Source: Guptibacillus hwajinpoensis (GTDB lineage Bacteria; Bacillota; Bacilli; Bacillales; Guptibacillaceae). From it: a stretch of DNA of 64,000 nucleotides. This document shows, piece by piece, positions 34,510-43,069 of this stretch (within the stretch, counting starts at the first letter, position 1; the number at the start of each line of letters is the position of its first letter). A model generated the notes under the pieces. The model ran no database searches. It was not told where the DNA came from and was given only the letters and a program-made list of their open reading frames with translations. The position numbers and the translations under genes are program-made. The stretch covers positions 1,022,330-1,086,329 of the forward strand of contig NZ_LELK01000004.1 in the NCBI RefSeq assembly GCF_001039475.1, read 5' to 3'.

Positions 34510-34656
34510 CTATCTAGCTGCAACTTTAATCGTAAACGAGGGAAACTGAGCTTTTTCAGCATACGATGCAGCTTCATCAAACGTGCTGAAGCAAACATCT
34601 AACGTGGTACGAACACCGTTGTCTCCAATTACCGTGATCACCCACACAACGATCAT
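34510..34656 (-). CDS. short hypothetical protein, 45-48 residues
   Basis: A compact frame of 48 codons from ATG (34656) or 45 from GTG (34647). The GTG start is better placed relative to GGAG upstream. The product contains VITVIGDNGVRTTLD, FDEAASYAEKAQFPS and ends TIKVAAR. Coding character is supported by balanced composition, a plausible ribosome binding site and a terminator about 50 bases after the stop. No family is recognised. It lies alone between the oxidase-like gene and the SNF2 helicase. Confidence 0.5.
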   Translation of the reverse strand: MIVVWVITVIGDNGVRTTLDVCFSTFDEAASYAEKAQFPSFTIKVAAR

Positions 34657-34877
34657 CTCCAATTTCATTATTACTTATTCTATGCTCCAAGTACTTTAAT
34701 GTTTGGTGATTTTCGCTAAAATTATACGTGGACTGATAAAAAATTTACGCTCCGTATTCTTATAGCATTAACCCAGTGTTTTTCGATTGACCAGAGCAAC
34801 ATATGGTAAAATGTGAAAAGACTAGTGCGAAAAGATGAATACGCTCGCCTTAATACGGAATAGAAGGAACGGAGTAC

Positions 34878-37800
34878 ATGGATATAAAAGTAAACAACAA
34901 AATCATTAAAGAAATGTGCGGTACCCTTTCCTTCAAAAGAGGGGAAGCTTATTATCGTTCGGATAAAGTGAAATTTGATGAATACAATGAGAACTCTTGT
35001 GACGCTACAGTTTTTGGAACGGAAGAGTTTCACGTATCTATTGTGAAAGATAGAAATGGGGGTTTTCGGGGGGAATGTAGCTGTCCTTCATTAGCTAATT
35101 TTCAAAAGGATTGTCAGCATATTGCTGCTGTTCTATTAGCGATTTATGATCATGAACAAAAAGGAACGAATAGTCGATTGCAGCAAACGAATGGCGGAGA
35201 TCTTACAAAAGGGTTCATGACGATTTTCAATGACAAACCGACTCAAGCGAGTGGCCATCATCGCTATTTCGAAAAACGAGCTGTACTGGATATTTCGTTT
35301 ACATGTAAAGCATTATCTGTAGGAAACGGACAGTATATGCTTGGACTTGAAGTAGCACTTAAAAGCACCAATGTACTTCATATTCGAGACTTTCTTCTTG
35401 GTGTTAATGAAGGAGAACCGATTAGACTATCTTCTGAATTTACATATGATCCTGATCTTCATTGCTTTTCAACGAAGACAGATGCGATCATTCAGCATCT
35501 CATTCGTGTGGTACATGATGAAGAATCATTACTAGAATCGATGTCGCATACAACCGGTTATAAAGGCACGAATCAAACTCTAATTATTCCCCCATCCTCT
35601 TGGAAGAGGCTTGTTCCTTTGCTTATAGATTCATCTGCGAAGCTAGAGTATAATGAACGCCTTTTCGATCACTTACGAGTTGTGGAGGGGGCACCGCCTA
35701 TCCAGTTTCTATTGGATGAGACGAGTCAGGATAACTTCCAATTAACGGTCAAAGGCTTTGAGGGTATGCTTGTTTTGAACTCATATCGTTCGGTTCTATG
35801 CGACGGTCAAGTCTTCCAATTGGATGGAGAAGACTGTGATCGATTATTCGAACTCAAGCAAATGCTTCCATTTCTTGATACGAATCACATACCGATTCCT
35901 AGTAAGGATATTACTTATTTTCTCCAAAAAATTGTTCCTGATCTGAAAAAGATTGGACATGTTGAACTATCGAGGGCGGTAAATCAGCGATTCTTCAAAA
36001 CACCTCTTAAGGCAAGGTTGTATCTCGATCGCTTACGAAACCGTCTCCTTGCTGGACTTGAGTTTCATTATGAAGGAGTCGTGATTCAACCGCTTGAAAG
36101 CAGAGATGTTCCCACCGGTCCAATGATAATAAGAGATATTGCAAAAGAACAGGAGATCCTGGAGCTTTTGGATGAAAGTGGGTTCTCGAAGACGGATGGC
36201 GGATATTATATGCAGAATGAAGCACTTGAGTATGAATTTCTCTATCATGTTGTTCCAAAGCTTCAGAAATTGGTTCAACTGTATGCGACGACAGCTATTC
36301 GAAATCGCCTTGTGAGAAAAGAGACTCACCCCGCTATAAGGGTCAAACATAAGAAAAGAGAACGAACAAATTGGTTGGAATTCAAATTTGAAATGGACGG
36401 TATTTCTGACAATCAAATTCGTGACATTTTAGTGGCATTGGAAGAGAAAAGGAAATATTATCGTCTTCGAAACGGGTCTCTCCTGTCGCTCGAGACGACG
36501 GAAATGGAAGAAATTCACCGATTTTTAACTACTGTACCGATTCAAGATGAGAATTTTGAAGCAAAGTGGAATTTACCAGTTTCAAAAAGTCTCCATCTTC
36601 TTAGTTCCATTGATGATAGCGAGGTGTTCACGGCTGAGAAGTCGTTTCGACAGTTTCTTGATCATCTACTTCATCCAGGTAAGTTAGATTTTGAAGTGCC
36701 AGCGGAATTAGACCCTATCCTGCGTGATTATCAAAAACAAGGATACAAGTGGATGAAAACCCTCGCTAGTTATGGATTTGGTGGTGTACTAGCAGATGAT
36801 ATGGGGCTTGGTAAAACACTGCAAAGCATCACGTATATTGTTTCAGAACTTTCATCTATTCGAGAGCAGAAGAAACCAGTTCTCATCGTCTGCCCGTCAT
36901 CTCTTACGTATAACTGGCTAAATGAAATGAAAAAGTTTGCTCCGAATTTGAAAGCGATTGTCATAGATGGAAATCAATCGAAACGAGAAAATCTAATACA
37001 GAATAGCGAAGCAATGGATGTGATGATTACGTCGTATCCACTGCTTCGTCGAGATAGTAAATGGTATGAGAATCAATCGTTCCACACAGTGTTTTTTGAT
37101 GAAGCTCAAGCCTTCAAAAATCCTGCGACCCAAACAGCTCGTACTGTTAAAAAGATTCAAGCTGATCATCGGTTTGGACTTACAGGGACACCAGTTGAGA
37201 ATGCCATTGAAGAACTCTGGTCCATTTTTCATGTTGTTTTCCCGCAGCTCTTCCAGGGCTTAAGAGAATACAGCCACCTTACAAGGAAAACGATTGCCAG
37301 AAGAGTTCGACCTTTCTTGCTTCGTCGAATGAAAGAGGATGTACTTGCTGAGCTTCCTAAAAAAATGGAGTCGCTTGAGTTAACCGAGCTTTTACCTGAA
37401 CAAAAGAAGCTCTATGCAGCTTATTTAGCGAAGTTACGAACGGATACGTTAAAGCACCTCGACAGAAACACCATTCGAAAGAATCGTATTAAAATCCTAG
37501 CTGGAATAACACGATTAAGACAAATTTGTTGTCATCCTTCATTGTTTGTAGATGGTTATCAAGGAAGCTCAGCGAAATTCCAACAGCTGCTACACATTCT
37601 AGATGAATCAAGACGTACGGGTAGAAGAGTCTTGATCTTCTCCCAATTCACAAAAATGCTTAAGCTGATCGGAAAAGAGTTAGCAATGCAAGGTCAACCG
37701 TATTTCTACCTTGACGGTGAAACGGCCGCAGAGAAGCGAGTGGAAATCTGCAATCGATTCAATGAAGGTGAGAGAGAGTTGTTTCTCATTTCTTTAAAAG

Positions 37801-38081
37801 CTGGAGGGACTGGACTTAACTTAACAGGTGCAGATACGGTCATTCTGTATGATCTTTGGTGGAATCCGGCAGTTGAAGAGCAAGCAGCGGATCGCACGCA
37901 TCGAATTGGACAGGAGAAGGTTGTGAACGTGATTAAGCTCGTTGCGCGTGGAACCATTGAGGAAAAAATGAATGAGCTCCAAGACAAAAAAAGAGAGCTG
38001 ATTGCAGACATTATTGATTCAGAAGAACAAGCATCAACAACCCTAACAGAAGAGGATATCCGTGAGATATTGATGGAATGA
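34878..38081 (+). CDS. SNF2-family helicase/ATPase with SWIM zinc finger
   Basis: A 1067-residue bacterial SWI/SNF-type DNA translocase. The N-terminal SWIM zinc finger is visible as C67-x-C69...C79-x-H81. A long helicase-associated region (about 130-600) follows. The SNF2 ATPase has Walker A ADDMGLGKT near 639-647, the DEAQ box (FFDEAQAF) near 740, GLTGTPVEN, and the C-terminal helicase half with FSQFTKMLKLI and RTHRIGQ near 1005-1011. Bacterial homologues act on DNA or on DNA-bound RNA polymerase; the exact role is not known. The start ATG has a GGAACGGAG-type site. It is monocistronic, with a terminator shortly after. Confidence 0.9.
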   Translation: MDIKVNNKIIKEMCGTLSFKRGEAYYRSDKVKFDEYNENSCDATVFGTEEFHVSIVKDRNGGFRGECSCPSLANFQKDCQHIAAVLLAIYDHEQKGTNSRLQQTNGGDLTKGFMTIFNDKPTQASGHHRYFEKRAVLDISFTCKALSVGNGQYMLGLEVALKSTNVLHIRDFLLGVNEGEPIRLSSEFTYDPDLHCFSTKTDAIIQHLIRVVHDEESLLESMSHTTGYKGTNQTLIIPPSSWKRLVPLLIDSSAKLEYNERLFDHLRVVEGAPPIQFLLDETSQDNFQLTVKGFEGMLVLNSYRSVLCDGQVFQLDGEDCDRLFELKQMLPFLDTNHIPIPSKDITYFLQKIVPDLKKIGHVELSRAVNQRFFKTPLKARLYLDRLRNRLLAGLEFHYEGVVIQPLESRDVPTGPMIIRDIAKEQEILELLDESGFSKTDGGYYMQNEALEYEFLYHVVPKLQKLVQLYATTAIRNRLVRKETHPAIRVKHKKRERTNWLEFKFEMDGISDNQIRDILVALEEKRKYYRLRNGSLLSLETTEMEEIHRFLTTVPIQDENFEAKWNLPVSKSLHLLSSIDDSEVFTAEKSFRQFLDHLLHPGKLDFEVPAELDPILRDYQKQGYKWMKTLASYGFGGVLADDMGLGKTLQSITYIVSELSSIREQKKPVLIVCPSSLTYNWLNEMKKFAPNLKAIVIDGNQSKRENLIQNSEAMDVMITSYPLLRRDSKWYENQSFHTVFFDEAQAFKNPATQTARTVKKIQADHRFGLTGTPVENAIEELWSIFHVVFPQLFQGLREYSHLTRKTIARRVRPFLLRRMKEDVLAELPKKMESLELTELLPEQKKLYAAYLAKLRTDTLKHLDRNTIRKNRIKILAGITRLRQICCHPSLFVDGYQGSSAKFQQLLHILDESRRTGRRVLIFSQFTKMLKLIGKELAMQGQPYFYLDGETAAEKRVEICNRFNEGERELFLISLKAGGTGLNLTGADTVILYDLWWNPAVEEQAADRTHRIGQEKVVNVIKLVARGTIEEKMNELQDKKRELIADIIDSEEQASTTLTEEDIREILME

Positions 38082-38140
38082 ATATAAAGATTTTAAGGGA
38101 CTATTTTGGGTTGTAGTAGTGACTGGTTGGTTATGTAAAA

Positions 38141-38173
38141 GACCTGTCCGCAGTGAGGACAGGTACTTTTTTT
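38141..38173. terminator. terminator between SNF2 gene and HxlR gene
   Basis: ACCTGTCC and GGACAGGT form an 8-bp stem followed by a T-run on the plus strand; a shorter U-tract occurs on the minus strand, so it may serve both convergent genes. Confidence 0.85.
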
Positions 38174-38502
38174 CATATTTGATTTTCTGTTCCCCATAAA
38201 TGCATCTGCTCGAGTATAGGCATCAAGGTTTTCCCTCTTTCGGTCATACTGTATTCTACCTTTGGTGGAATGGTGTCGTATTGGGTGCGATTAATGAAAC
38301 CATCCTCTTCCATTTCTTTTAGCTGTTGAGTCATTACTTTGTGAGTTACGCCGGGAAGTAATTTGCGCAATTCACTATATCTAAGCGTTCCTTCAACTCC
38401 TAAATGCCATAAAATAACCGTCTTCCATTTACCTCCGATTTTCTTCAGCGTATATTCGATTGAACATTTCAGTTTACCGTTCTCATCTACAGGAGAATTC
38501 AT
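38173..38502 (-). CDS. HxlR-family transcriptional regulator
   Basis: A 109-residue winged-helix regulator of the HxlR/YodB/HypR type. The pattern CSIEYTLKKIGGKWKTVILWHL, RYSELRKLLPGVTHKVMTQQLKEMEEDGFINR and PKVEYSMTERGKTLMPIL is typical. One Cys (C13) sits at the start of helix 1, as in thiol-sensing members such as YodB and HypR, which respond to quinones or aldehydes. It is divergent from a VOC-family gene 130 bases away, so that gene is its probable target. Redox sensing is an inference from the Cys position. Confidence 0.86.
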   Translation of the reverse strand: MNSPVDENGKLKCSIEYTLKKIGGKWKTVILWHLGVEGTLRYSELRKLLPGVTHKVMTQQLKEMEEDGFINRTQYDTIPPKVEYSMTERGKTLMPILEQMHLWGTENQI

Positions 38503-38632
38503 ATTGGTTCGACTCCTTACTTACCTTTTGGATAGTATCGCACAAAAAAGTGCGTTCTTACATGGTCTAATAATTCTAAGTATAATGAAGCTGTGTTAGA
38601 AGATAGTAATAATCAAGGAGGAGTTCAAAACT

Positions 38633-39127
38633 ATGTTAACATATCCAAGAAGTTTTTCTCATATTGGACTGTCCGTTCCAAATTTAGAAGAAGCGGTTAA
38701 ATTCTATACGGATGTATTTGGTTGGTATGTTTTGATGGAGCCATCTGAAGTTAAAAATGATGATACTCCGATTGGTCAAATGTGCCGTGACGTCTTTGGG
38801 AACGATTGGGATTCATTTAGAATTGCCCACATATCAACAGGAGATAAAATTGGGGTAGAATTGTTTGAGTTCCCTGAAAACGAAAAGCCAGAAAACAACT
38901 TTGAATACTGGAAAACTGGAATCTTCCACTTCTGTATCCAGGACCCTGATATTGAAGGCATCGTAGAGAAAATCAAGCAGCATGGCGGAAAGCAGCGTAT
39001 GCCAATCCGTGAATACTATCCTGATGAAAAGCCATTTAAAATGGTTTATGTAGAGGATCCATTTGGTAACATTTTTGAGATCTATACGCATAGCTACGAG
39101 TTAACTTATTCTGAAGGTGCTTATTAA
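38633..39127 (+). CDS. VOC-family (glyoxalase/dioxygenase-like) protein
   Basis: A 164-residue protein of the vicinal oxygen chelate superfamily, with two beta-alpha-beta-beta-beta units: FSHIGLSVPNLEEAVKFYTDVFGW and, later, GIFHFCIQDPDIEGIVEKI followed by FKMVYVEDPFGNIFEIYTHS. Likely metal ligands are the His of SHIG, Glu of GVELFEF, His of FHFC and Glu of FEIYT. The family includes glyoxalases, extradiol dioxygenases and resistance proteins. It is divergent from the HxlR gene and probably induced by a reactive electrophile. The exact reaction is unknown. Confidence 0.82.
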   Translation: MLTYPRSFSHIGLSVPNLEEAVKFYTDVFGWYVLMEPSEVKNDDTPIGQMCRDVFGNDWDSFRIAHISTGDKIGVELFEFPENEKPENNFEYWKTGIFHFCIQDPDIEGIVEKIKQHGGKQRMPIREYYPDEKPFKMVYVEDPFGNIFEIYTHSYELTYSEGAY

Positions 39128-39168
39128 AAATATTAGGTTTTAAAAGTTTAATCAAACCAACCATATGA

Positions 39169-39203
39169 TAAAACGCTTAGTTTTTAAACTAAGCGTTTTT
39201 TTT
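39169..39203 (+). terminator. rho-independent terminator after VOC gene
   Basis: AAAACGCTTAGTTT and AAACTAAGCGTTTT form a long perfect stem with a very short loop and a T-run. Confidence 0.92.
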
Positions 39204-39342
39204 CGTTGAAATCAATATATTACGAATAAAATTCTTCAATCTTTGGAAAAAAGTTTTTTCTAGAATACTGTAAAACACCTGAGTTGTAGTACAGGTTTTT
39301 TAAAACAAAATAAATATGTATTAAAATTTCCTTTAAAAAGGA

Positions 39343-39357
39343 TTGAAAACGCTTTAA
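39343..39357. promoter_or_regulatory. candidate CcpA cre site upstream of TRAP operon
   Basis: TTGAAAACGCTTTAA fits the cre consensus at 14 of 15 positions. It lies about 85 bases before the GntR gene of the sugar-acid operon, consistent with glucose repression. Confidence 0.5.
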
Positions 39358-39387
39358 TAGGGTGTTAGTATGTTGTTAAACATAACA

Positions 39388-39402
39388 ATTTGTAATACAA
39401 AT
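39388..39402. promoter_or_regulatory. GntR operator 1 of TRAP operon
   Basis: ATTTGTAATACAAAT is a perfect odd-length palindrome (ATTTGTA-N-TACAAAT). It recurs 30 bases downstream. Confidence 0.7.
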
Positions 39403-39417
39403 AATATTCAGAAATTA

Positions 39418-39432
39418 ATTTGTAGTACAAGG
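39418..39432. promoter_or_regulatory. GntR operator 2, overlapping the ribosome binding site
   Basis: ATTTGTAGTACAAGG repeats the site at 39388 with two mismatches at its end, where it merges with the AAGGAGG ribosome binding site of the GntR gene. The centres are 30 bases apart, close to three helical turns. A looser TTGTAGTACA copy is at 39294-39303, inside a weak hairpin. Confidence 0.65.
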
Positions 39433-39440
39433 AGGACCGT

Positions 39441-40112
39441 ATGAGTCAAGAAAATAGTGCAACTGAAAAAGTATATGAATACATCATGGAGAAAATTGTT
39501 TCAAATGAATGGAAATCAAAAACGAGGATTACATCCGAAATCCAGTTAGCTTCTGATCTTAATGTTAGCAGGATTTCAGTACGCCATGCATTGGAAAAAC
39601 TAGTAGCTTTGGGAATTCTAGAAAAGAAACGTGGTTCAGGAACGGTAGTCAACGAAATCAAGCCCTCTATGTTACTGAAAAATTTAGTGCCAATTATTAC
39701 GCTAAGTGAGAACGATGTGAAAGATATTCTCGAATTTAGAATTCAGTTTGAATATGGCAATATAAAGATGTTTATGAAGAATTGTGGTCAAGAAGAAATT
39801 AACAAGTTAAAAAATCACTATGAAGACATGAAACTTAATTATGACAATCCCGAAAAATACTATCTATATGATTTTTATTTTCATCAAGAGATTGCGATTG
39901 GAACGAAAAATCCAATTGTGATAAGTATCAATGAAATTCTACAGAGCATTTTAAAATACAACATGAAGCAACTTTATCATGATGTTGGTCCAGATATCGC
40001 ACTTCATTATCACGAGCAAATACTAAAGGCTATTGAGAAAGGAGATACGGAAATGGCTTCCTTGCTCATGGTGAGACATTTGGAAGAAGCTCTAGAAAAC
40101 CTTGTTGAGTGA
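39441..40112 (+). CDS. GntR-family (FCD) regulator of the sugar-acid operon
   Basis: A 223-residue regulator: winged helix (about 8-72, ITSEIQLASDLNVSRISVRHALEKLVALGILEKKRGSGT across its helices and wing) and an FCD effector domain (about 90-215) with YDFYFHQEIA, HYHEQILKAI and MVRHLEEAL supplying the expected Asp/His metal ligands. The FCD domain indicates a carboxylate ligand. It is the first gene of an operon with a TRAP transporter and sugar-acid enzymes. Two palindromes of the form ATTTGTA-N-TACAAAT just before it suggest autoregulation and operon control. Confidence 0.88.
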   Translation: MSQENSATEKVYEYIMEKIVSNEWKSKTRITSEIQLASDLNVSRISVRHALEKLVALGILEKKRGSGTVVNEIKPSMLLKNLVPIITLSENDVKDILEFRIQFEYGNIKMFMKNCGQEEINKLKNHYEDMKLNYDNPEKYYLYDFYFHQEIAIGTKNPIVISINEILQSILKYNMKQLYHDVGPDIALHYHEQILKAIEKGDTEMASLLMVRHLEEALENLVE

Positions 40113-40173
40113 GAAAAGTGAAATGAAAGTATTTACTACTTATTAAATAAAAAATAATACGTGGAGGGTTAAA

Positions 40174-41196
40174 ATGAAAAATTATCTTAGCTCATTATTT
40201 TTATTACTGGTAGCATTTTCTTTAACTGCTTGTGGAAGCGAAGGGTCATCTTCATCAGCAGATGAAGTAAAAACAATCAAAGTTGGTCATGGAGCAAGCG
40301 AATCATATCACATGAATCGAGCTTGGTTGAAATTTGAGGAAGTCTTAGAAGAAGAAGGAGACTTTGAAGTTGAAATTTATCCATCATCTCAGTTTGGAAA
40401 TGATGCTGAGATGATTGAAAACGTAAAGACAGGTGATTTAACGATTGCTACTCCACCTTCATCTTTCTTAACAGATGAGGCGCCTAGTATGGCTTTAATT
40501 GAACTACCATATGTGTTTCCTACTAGAGAAGCTGCATTGAGTACGCTTTCGGGTGAATGGGGACAGGCGCAATTAACTGAACTAGAAGATGATGGTTTGT
40601 ATGGTATGGGATATCTTGAAAATGGATTAAGACATATTACAAATAGTAAGTTACCAATTAGAAAACCAGAAGATTTAAATGGACTAAAACTAAGAACTAT
40701 GGAAGTTCCGGCACATGTATATTTGTGGAATGATCTTGGAGCAACAGCAGAAGGAGCACCTTTTGCAGAATTGTATAACAATCTCAGCACAGGACGTTTT
40801 GATGGTCAGGAAAATCCAGTTGCTCATATTTATTCTCAAAAATTCTACGAAGTTCAATCTTACTTAAGTTTGACTGGTCATGTATACACAACATATGTTC
40901 CAGTTATGAATATTGATTTTTGGAACAGTTTAGACGAAGAGGAACAGCAAAAAATTGATTCAGCGTATCAAGCTGCACAGGAGTACCAGTTGCAATTGAT
41001 TGCGGATGAAGAAAGTGAACAGCTGAAAGAAATTAAAAATAATACCGAGTTTCCTACAGAGGTTATTGAATTGAATGATTCAGAGAAGCAAGCGTTTATA
41101 AAGGCTGCTCAACCTACACTTGATCATTATCGGGATGAATTGGGATCTGAGGAATTCGATAAATTTATTGAAAGCATAAAAAACAGTACAAAATAA
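40174..41196 (+). CDS. TRAP transporter substrate-binding lipoprotein (DctP-type)
   Basis: A 340-residue binding protein anchored by the lipobox LTA-C (about 17-20), followed by a Ser/Asp-rich linker. The DctP fold shows in TIKVGHGASESYHMNRAWLKFEEVL, PSSQFGNDAEMIENVKTGDL, LNGLKLRTMEVPAH (with the conserved Arg that binds the substrate carboxylate) and FDGQENPVAHIYSQKFYEVQ. It captures an organic acid outside the cell for the DctQM membrane pair encoded next. The GGAGGG ribosome binding site is clear. Substrate is likely a sugar acid, given the downstream enzymes. Confidence 0.9.
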   Translation: MKNYLSSLFLLLVAFSLTACGSEGSSSSADEVKTIKVGHGASESYHMNRAWLKFEEVLEEEGDFEVEIYPSSQFGNDAEMIENVKTGDLTIATPPSSFLTDEAPSMALIELPYVFPTREAALSTLSGEWGQAQLTELEDDGLYGMGYLENGLRHITNSKLPIRKPEDLNGLKLRTMEVPAHVYLWNDLGATAEGAPFAELYNNLSTGRFDGQENPVAHIYSQKFYEVQSYLSLTGHVYTTYVPVMNIDFWNSLDEEEQQKIDSAYQAAQEYQLQLIADEESEQLKEIKNNTEFPTEVIELNDSEKQAFIKAAQPTLDHYRDELGSEEFDKFIESIKNSTK

Positions 41197-41265
41197 AACA
41201 CTTAAGCTATTTATATAGCAGGTAAATAAATTTATTTGTTATATAGAGAGAGGTGAAGAAAAGAC

Positions 41266-41745
41266 GTGGCAACGCTTAACTGGCTTAATGAGAATATAGA
41301 ACGGTTTTTGTCCATTGTTCTCTTCATGTTGTTTAGTTTTCTGATGATATTAAATGTTTTAATGTTGTACATTACTCAAAGTGCAATAGCCTGGGCTTCA
41401 GAAGCTGTTTTAACTATTTTTGTATTCTTCGTTTGGATTGGGATTAGTTACGCTTTTAAAGAAAGAAAACATATTAGAGTAACTGCACTTACAGAGTTCT
41501 TGCCAGTAAAGTGGCGAAAAATCTTAGAAGTAATCGTAAGCATTATGATTATTTTATTCTTTTGCCTATTGATTAAGGTTGGAATCGATTGGATGAGTGA
41601 ACCTTCTGTACAAAACAAGACTTCTTTGCTGCTCAAATACCCAATGTGGCTATTCTATTTTTCTGCTCCATTAGGAGCTGCGCTATCTACAGTTAGAATT
41701 GTTCAAAATACATTCGAAGACATACGATCATTGAGAAGTGAGTAG
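41266..41745 (+). CDS. TRAP transporter small permease (DctQ-type)
   Basis: A 159-residue membrane protein with four helices. The DctQ pattern includes RFLSIVLFMLFSFLMILNVL in the first helix, AWASEAVLTIFVFFVWIGISYAFKERKHIRVTAL (split across helix 2 and the following loop) and YPMWLFYFSAPLGA. The start is GTG at 41266 with an AGAGGTGAAG site. It lies between DctP and DctM, as in standard TRAP operons. Confidence 0.88.
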   Translation: MATLNWLNENIERFLSIVLFMLFSFLMILNVLMLYITQSAIAWASEAVLTIFVFFVWIGISYAFKERKHIRVTALTEFLPVKWRKILEVIVSIMIILFFCLLIKVGIDWMSEPSVQNKTSLLLKYPMWLFYFSAPLGAALSTVRIVQNTFEDIRSLRSE

Positions 41746-41760
41746 TAGAGGAGGGGAAAG

Positions 41761-43047
41761 ATGGAAGCGCTTTTATTATTTGGTTTATTGTTCTTTCTAA
41801 TTGCGATTGGTGTACCTATAGCGATTTCGTTAGGTATGAGCTCCGTTATCGTTATTATGTTGTTCGATACAACGACGCTAATGTTTCAAGCACGATCTAT
41901 TGTAACATCCATAAACTCTTATCCTTTACTTGCGGTACCTCTATTCATTTTAGCTGGAGATTTAATGTATTCTGGAGGGCTTTCGAAAAGAATAATAGCT
42001 TTTGTTGATTCATTGGTAGGTCATTTCAGGGGAGGGTTAGCTTATGTGAATGTCCTAGCTTCTACATTTTTTGCTGCTATTTCAGGGTCTTCACCTGCTA
42101 CTGTTGCAGCTATAGGCTCGAACATGATTCCAGAAATGGAAAAACGAGAATATTCGAAGGAGTATAGCACATCTTTAACGGCTGCTTCAGGGATGATCGG
42201 CGTTATGATACCACCAAGTATTCCATTTATTATGTATGGAATATCAGCGGAGCAATCCGTTAGTGCGTTATTTATTGCTGGAGTGATACCTGGACTATTG
42301 TTTGCGGTTGGTTTCATGATGACAGCTTATATTCTATATATCAAATCAGGATTCGTTACCGTATCAGGAGCCCTATCGTTAACAACTACTGTTCACACGT
42401 TCAAAAAAGCTTTTTGGGCATTGTTGGCACCAGTGATTATCCTTGGCGGGATATATGGAGGAATATTTTCACCTACAGAAGCTGCTGCGGTAGCTGTATT
42501 CTATTCACTTATTGTTGGAATTTTTATTTATCGAGACTTGAAAATTAGAGATATTCCTAATGTGTTTGCAAAGTCCGCTTTAACGACTGGGACAGTTCTT
42601 TCGTTAGTCGTGTTTGCATCAACTTTTGGTCGTATTCTAGCGTTAGAACAAGTACCTACTAATCTAGCAAACTTCTTAACAAACATATCAGATAACCCGA
42701 TCATAATCCTATTGTTAATTAACATATTCTTGTTATTTGTCGGTATGTTTATGGAAACAATTGCTTCCATTATTATCTTAACTCCTATTTTGTTACCAGT
42801 AGTTATGCAATTAGGTATAGATCCAGTTCTATTTGGTGTCATCTTAACGGTTAATTTGGCCATCGGATTTTGTACTCCTCCACTGGGGGTTAACCTATTT
42901 GTGGCCAGTGGTATTAGCGGTCTCTCGATTGAAAAATTATCGAGAGCGATACTACCATATTTTGTGATAATGATTGTTCTGTTATTACTTATTTCCTATG
43001 TACCTTCAATATCACTTTATTTGCCAGATCTATTGATAGGAAAGTAA
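41761..43047 (+). CDS. TRAP transporter large permease (DctM-type)
   Basis: A 428-residue membrane protein with about twelve helices, the ion-coupled transport subunit. Family motifs are FILAGDLMYSGGLSKRII, FFAAISGSSPATVAAIGS, MIPPSIPFIMYG, SPTEAAAVAVFYSL and GFCTPPLGVNLFVASGIS. It starts 16 bases after DctQ with a GGAGGGG site. Together DctPQM form a complete sodium-coupled TRAP importer. Confidence 0.92.
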   Translation: MEALLLFGLLFFLIAIGVPIAISLGMSSVIVIMLFDTTTLMFQARSIVTSINSYPLLAVPLFILAGDLMYSGGLSKRIIAFVDSLVGHFRGGLAYVNVLASTFFAAISGSSPATVAAIGSNMIPEMEKREYSKEYSTSLTAASGMIGVMIPPSIPFIMYGISAEQSVSALFIAGVIPGLLFAVGFMMTAYILYIKSGFVTVSGALSLTTTVHTFKKAFWALLAPVIILGGIYGGIFSPTEAAAVAVFYSLIVGIFIYRDLKIRDIPNVFAKSALTTGTVLSLVVFASTFGRILALEQVPTNLANFLTNISDNPIIILLLINIFLLFVGMFMETIASIIILTPILLPVVMQLGIDPVLFGVILTVNLAIGFCTPPLGVNLFVASGISGLSIEKLSRAILPYFVIMIVLLLLISYVPSISLYLPDLLIGK

Positions 43048-43069
43048 AAAAAGAATTGGAGAGAAAAAG

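Noticed and set aside
36033-36416. A 127-codon minus-strand frame inside the SNF2 gene
   Set aside because: Antisense shadow of a large well-supported gene with no ribosome binding site.
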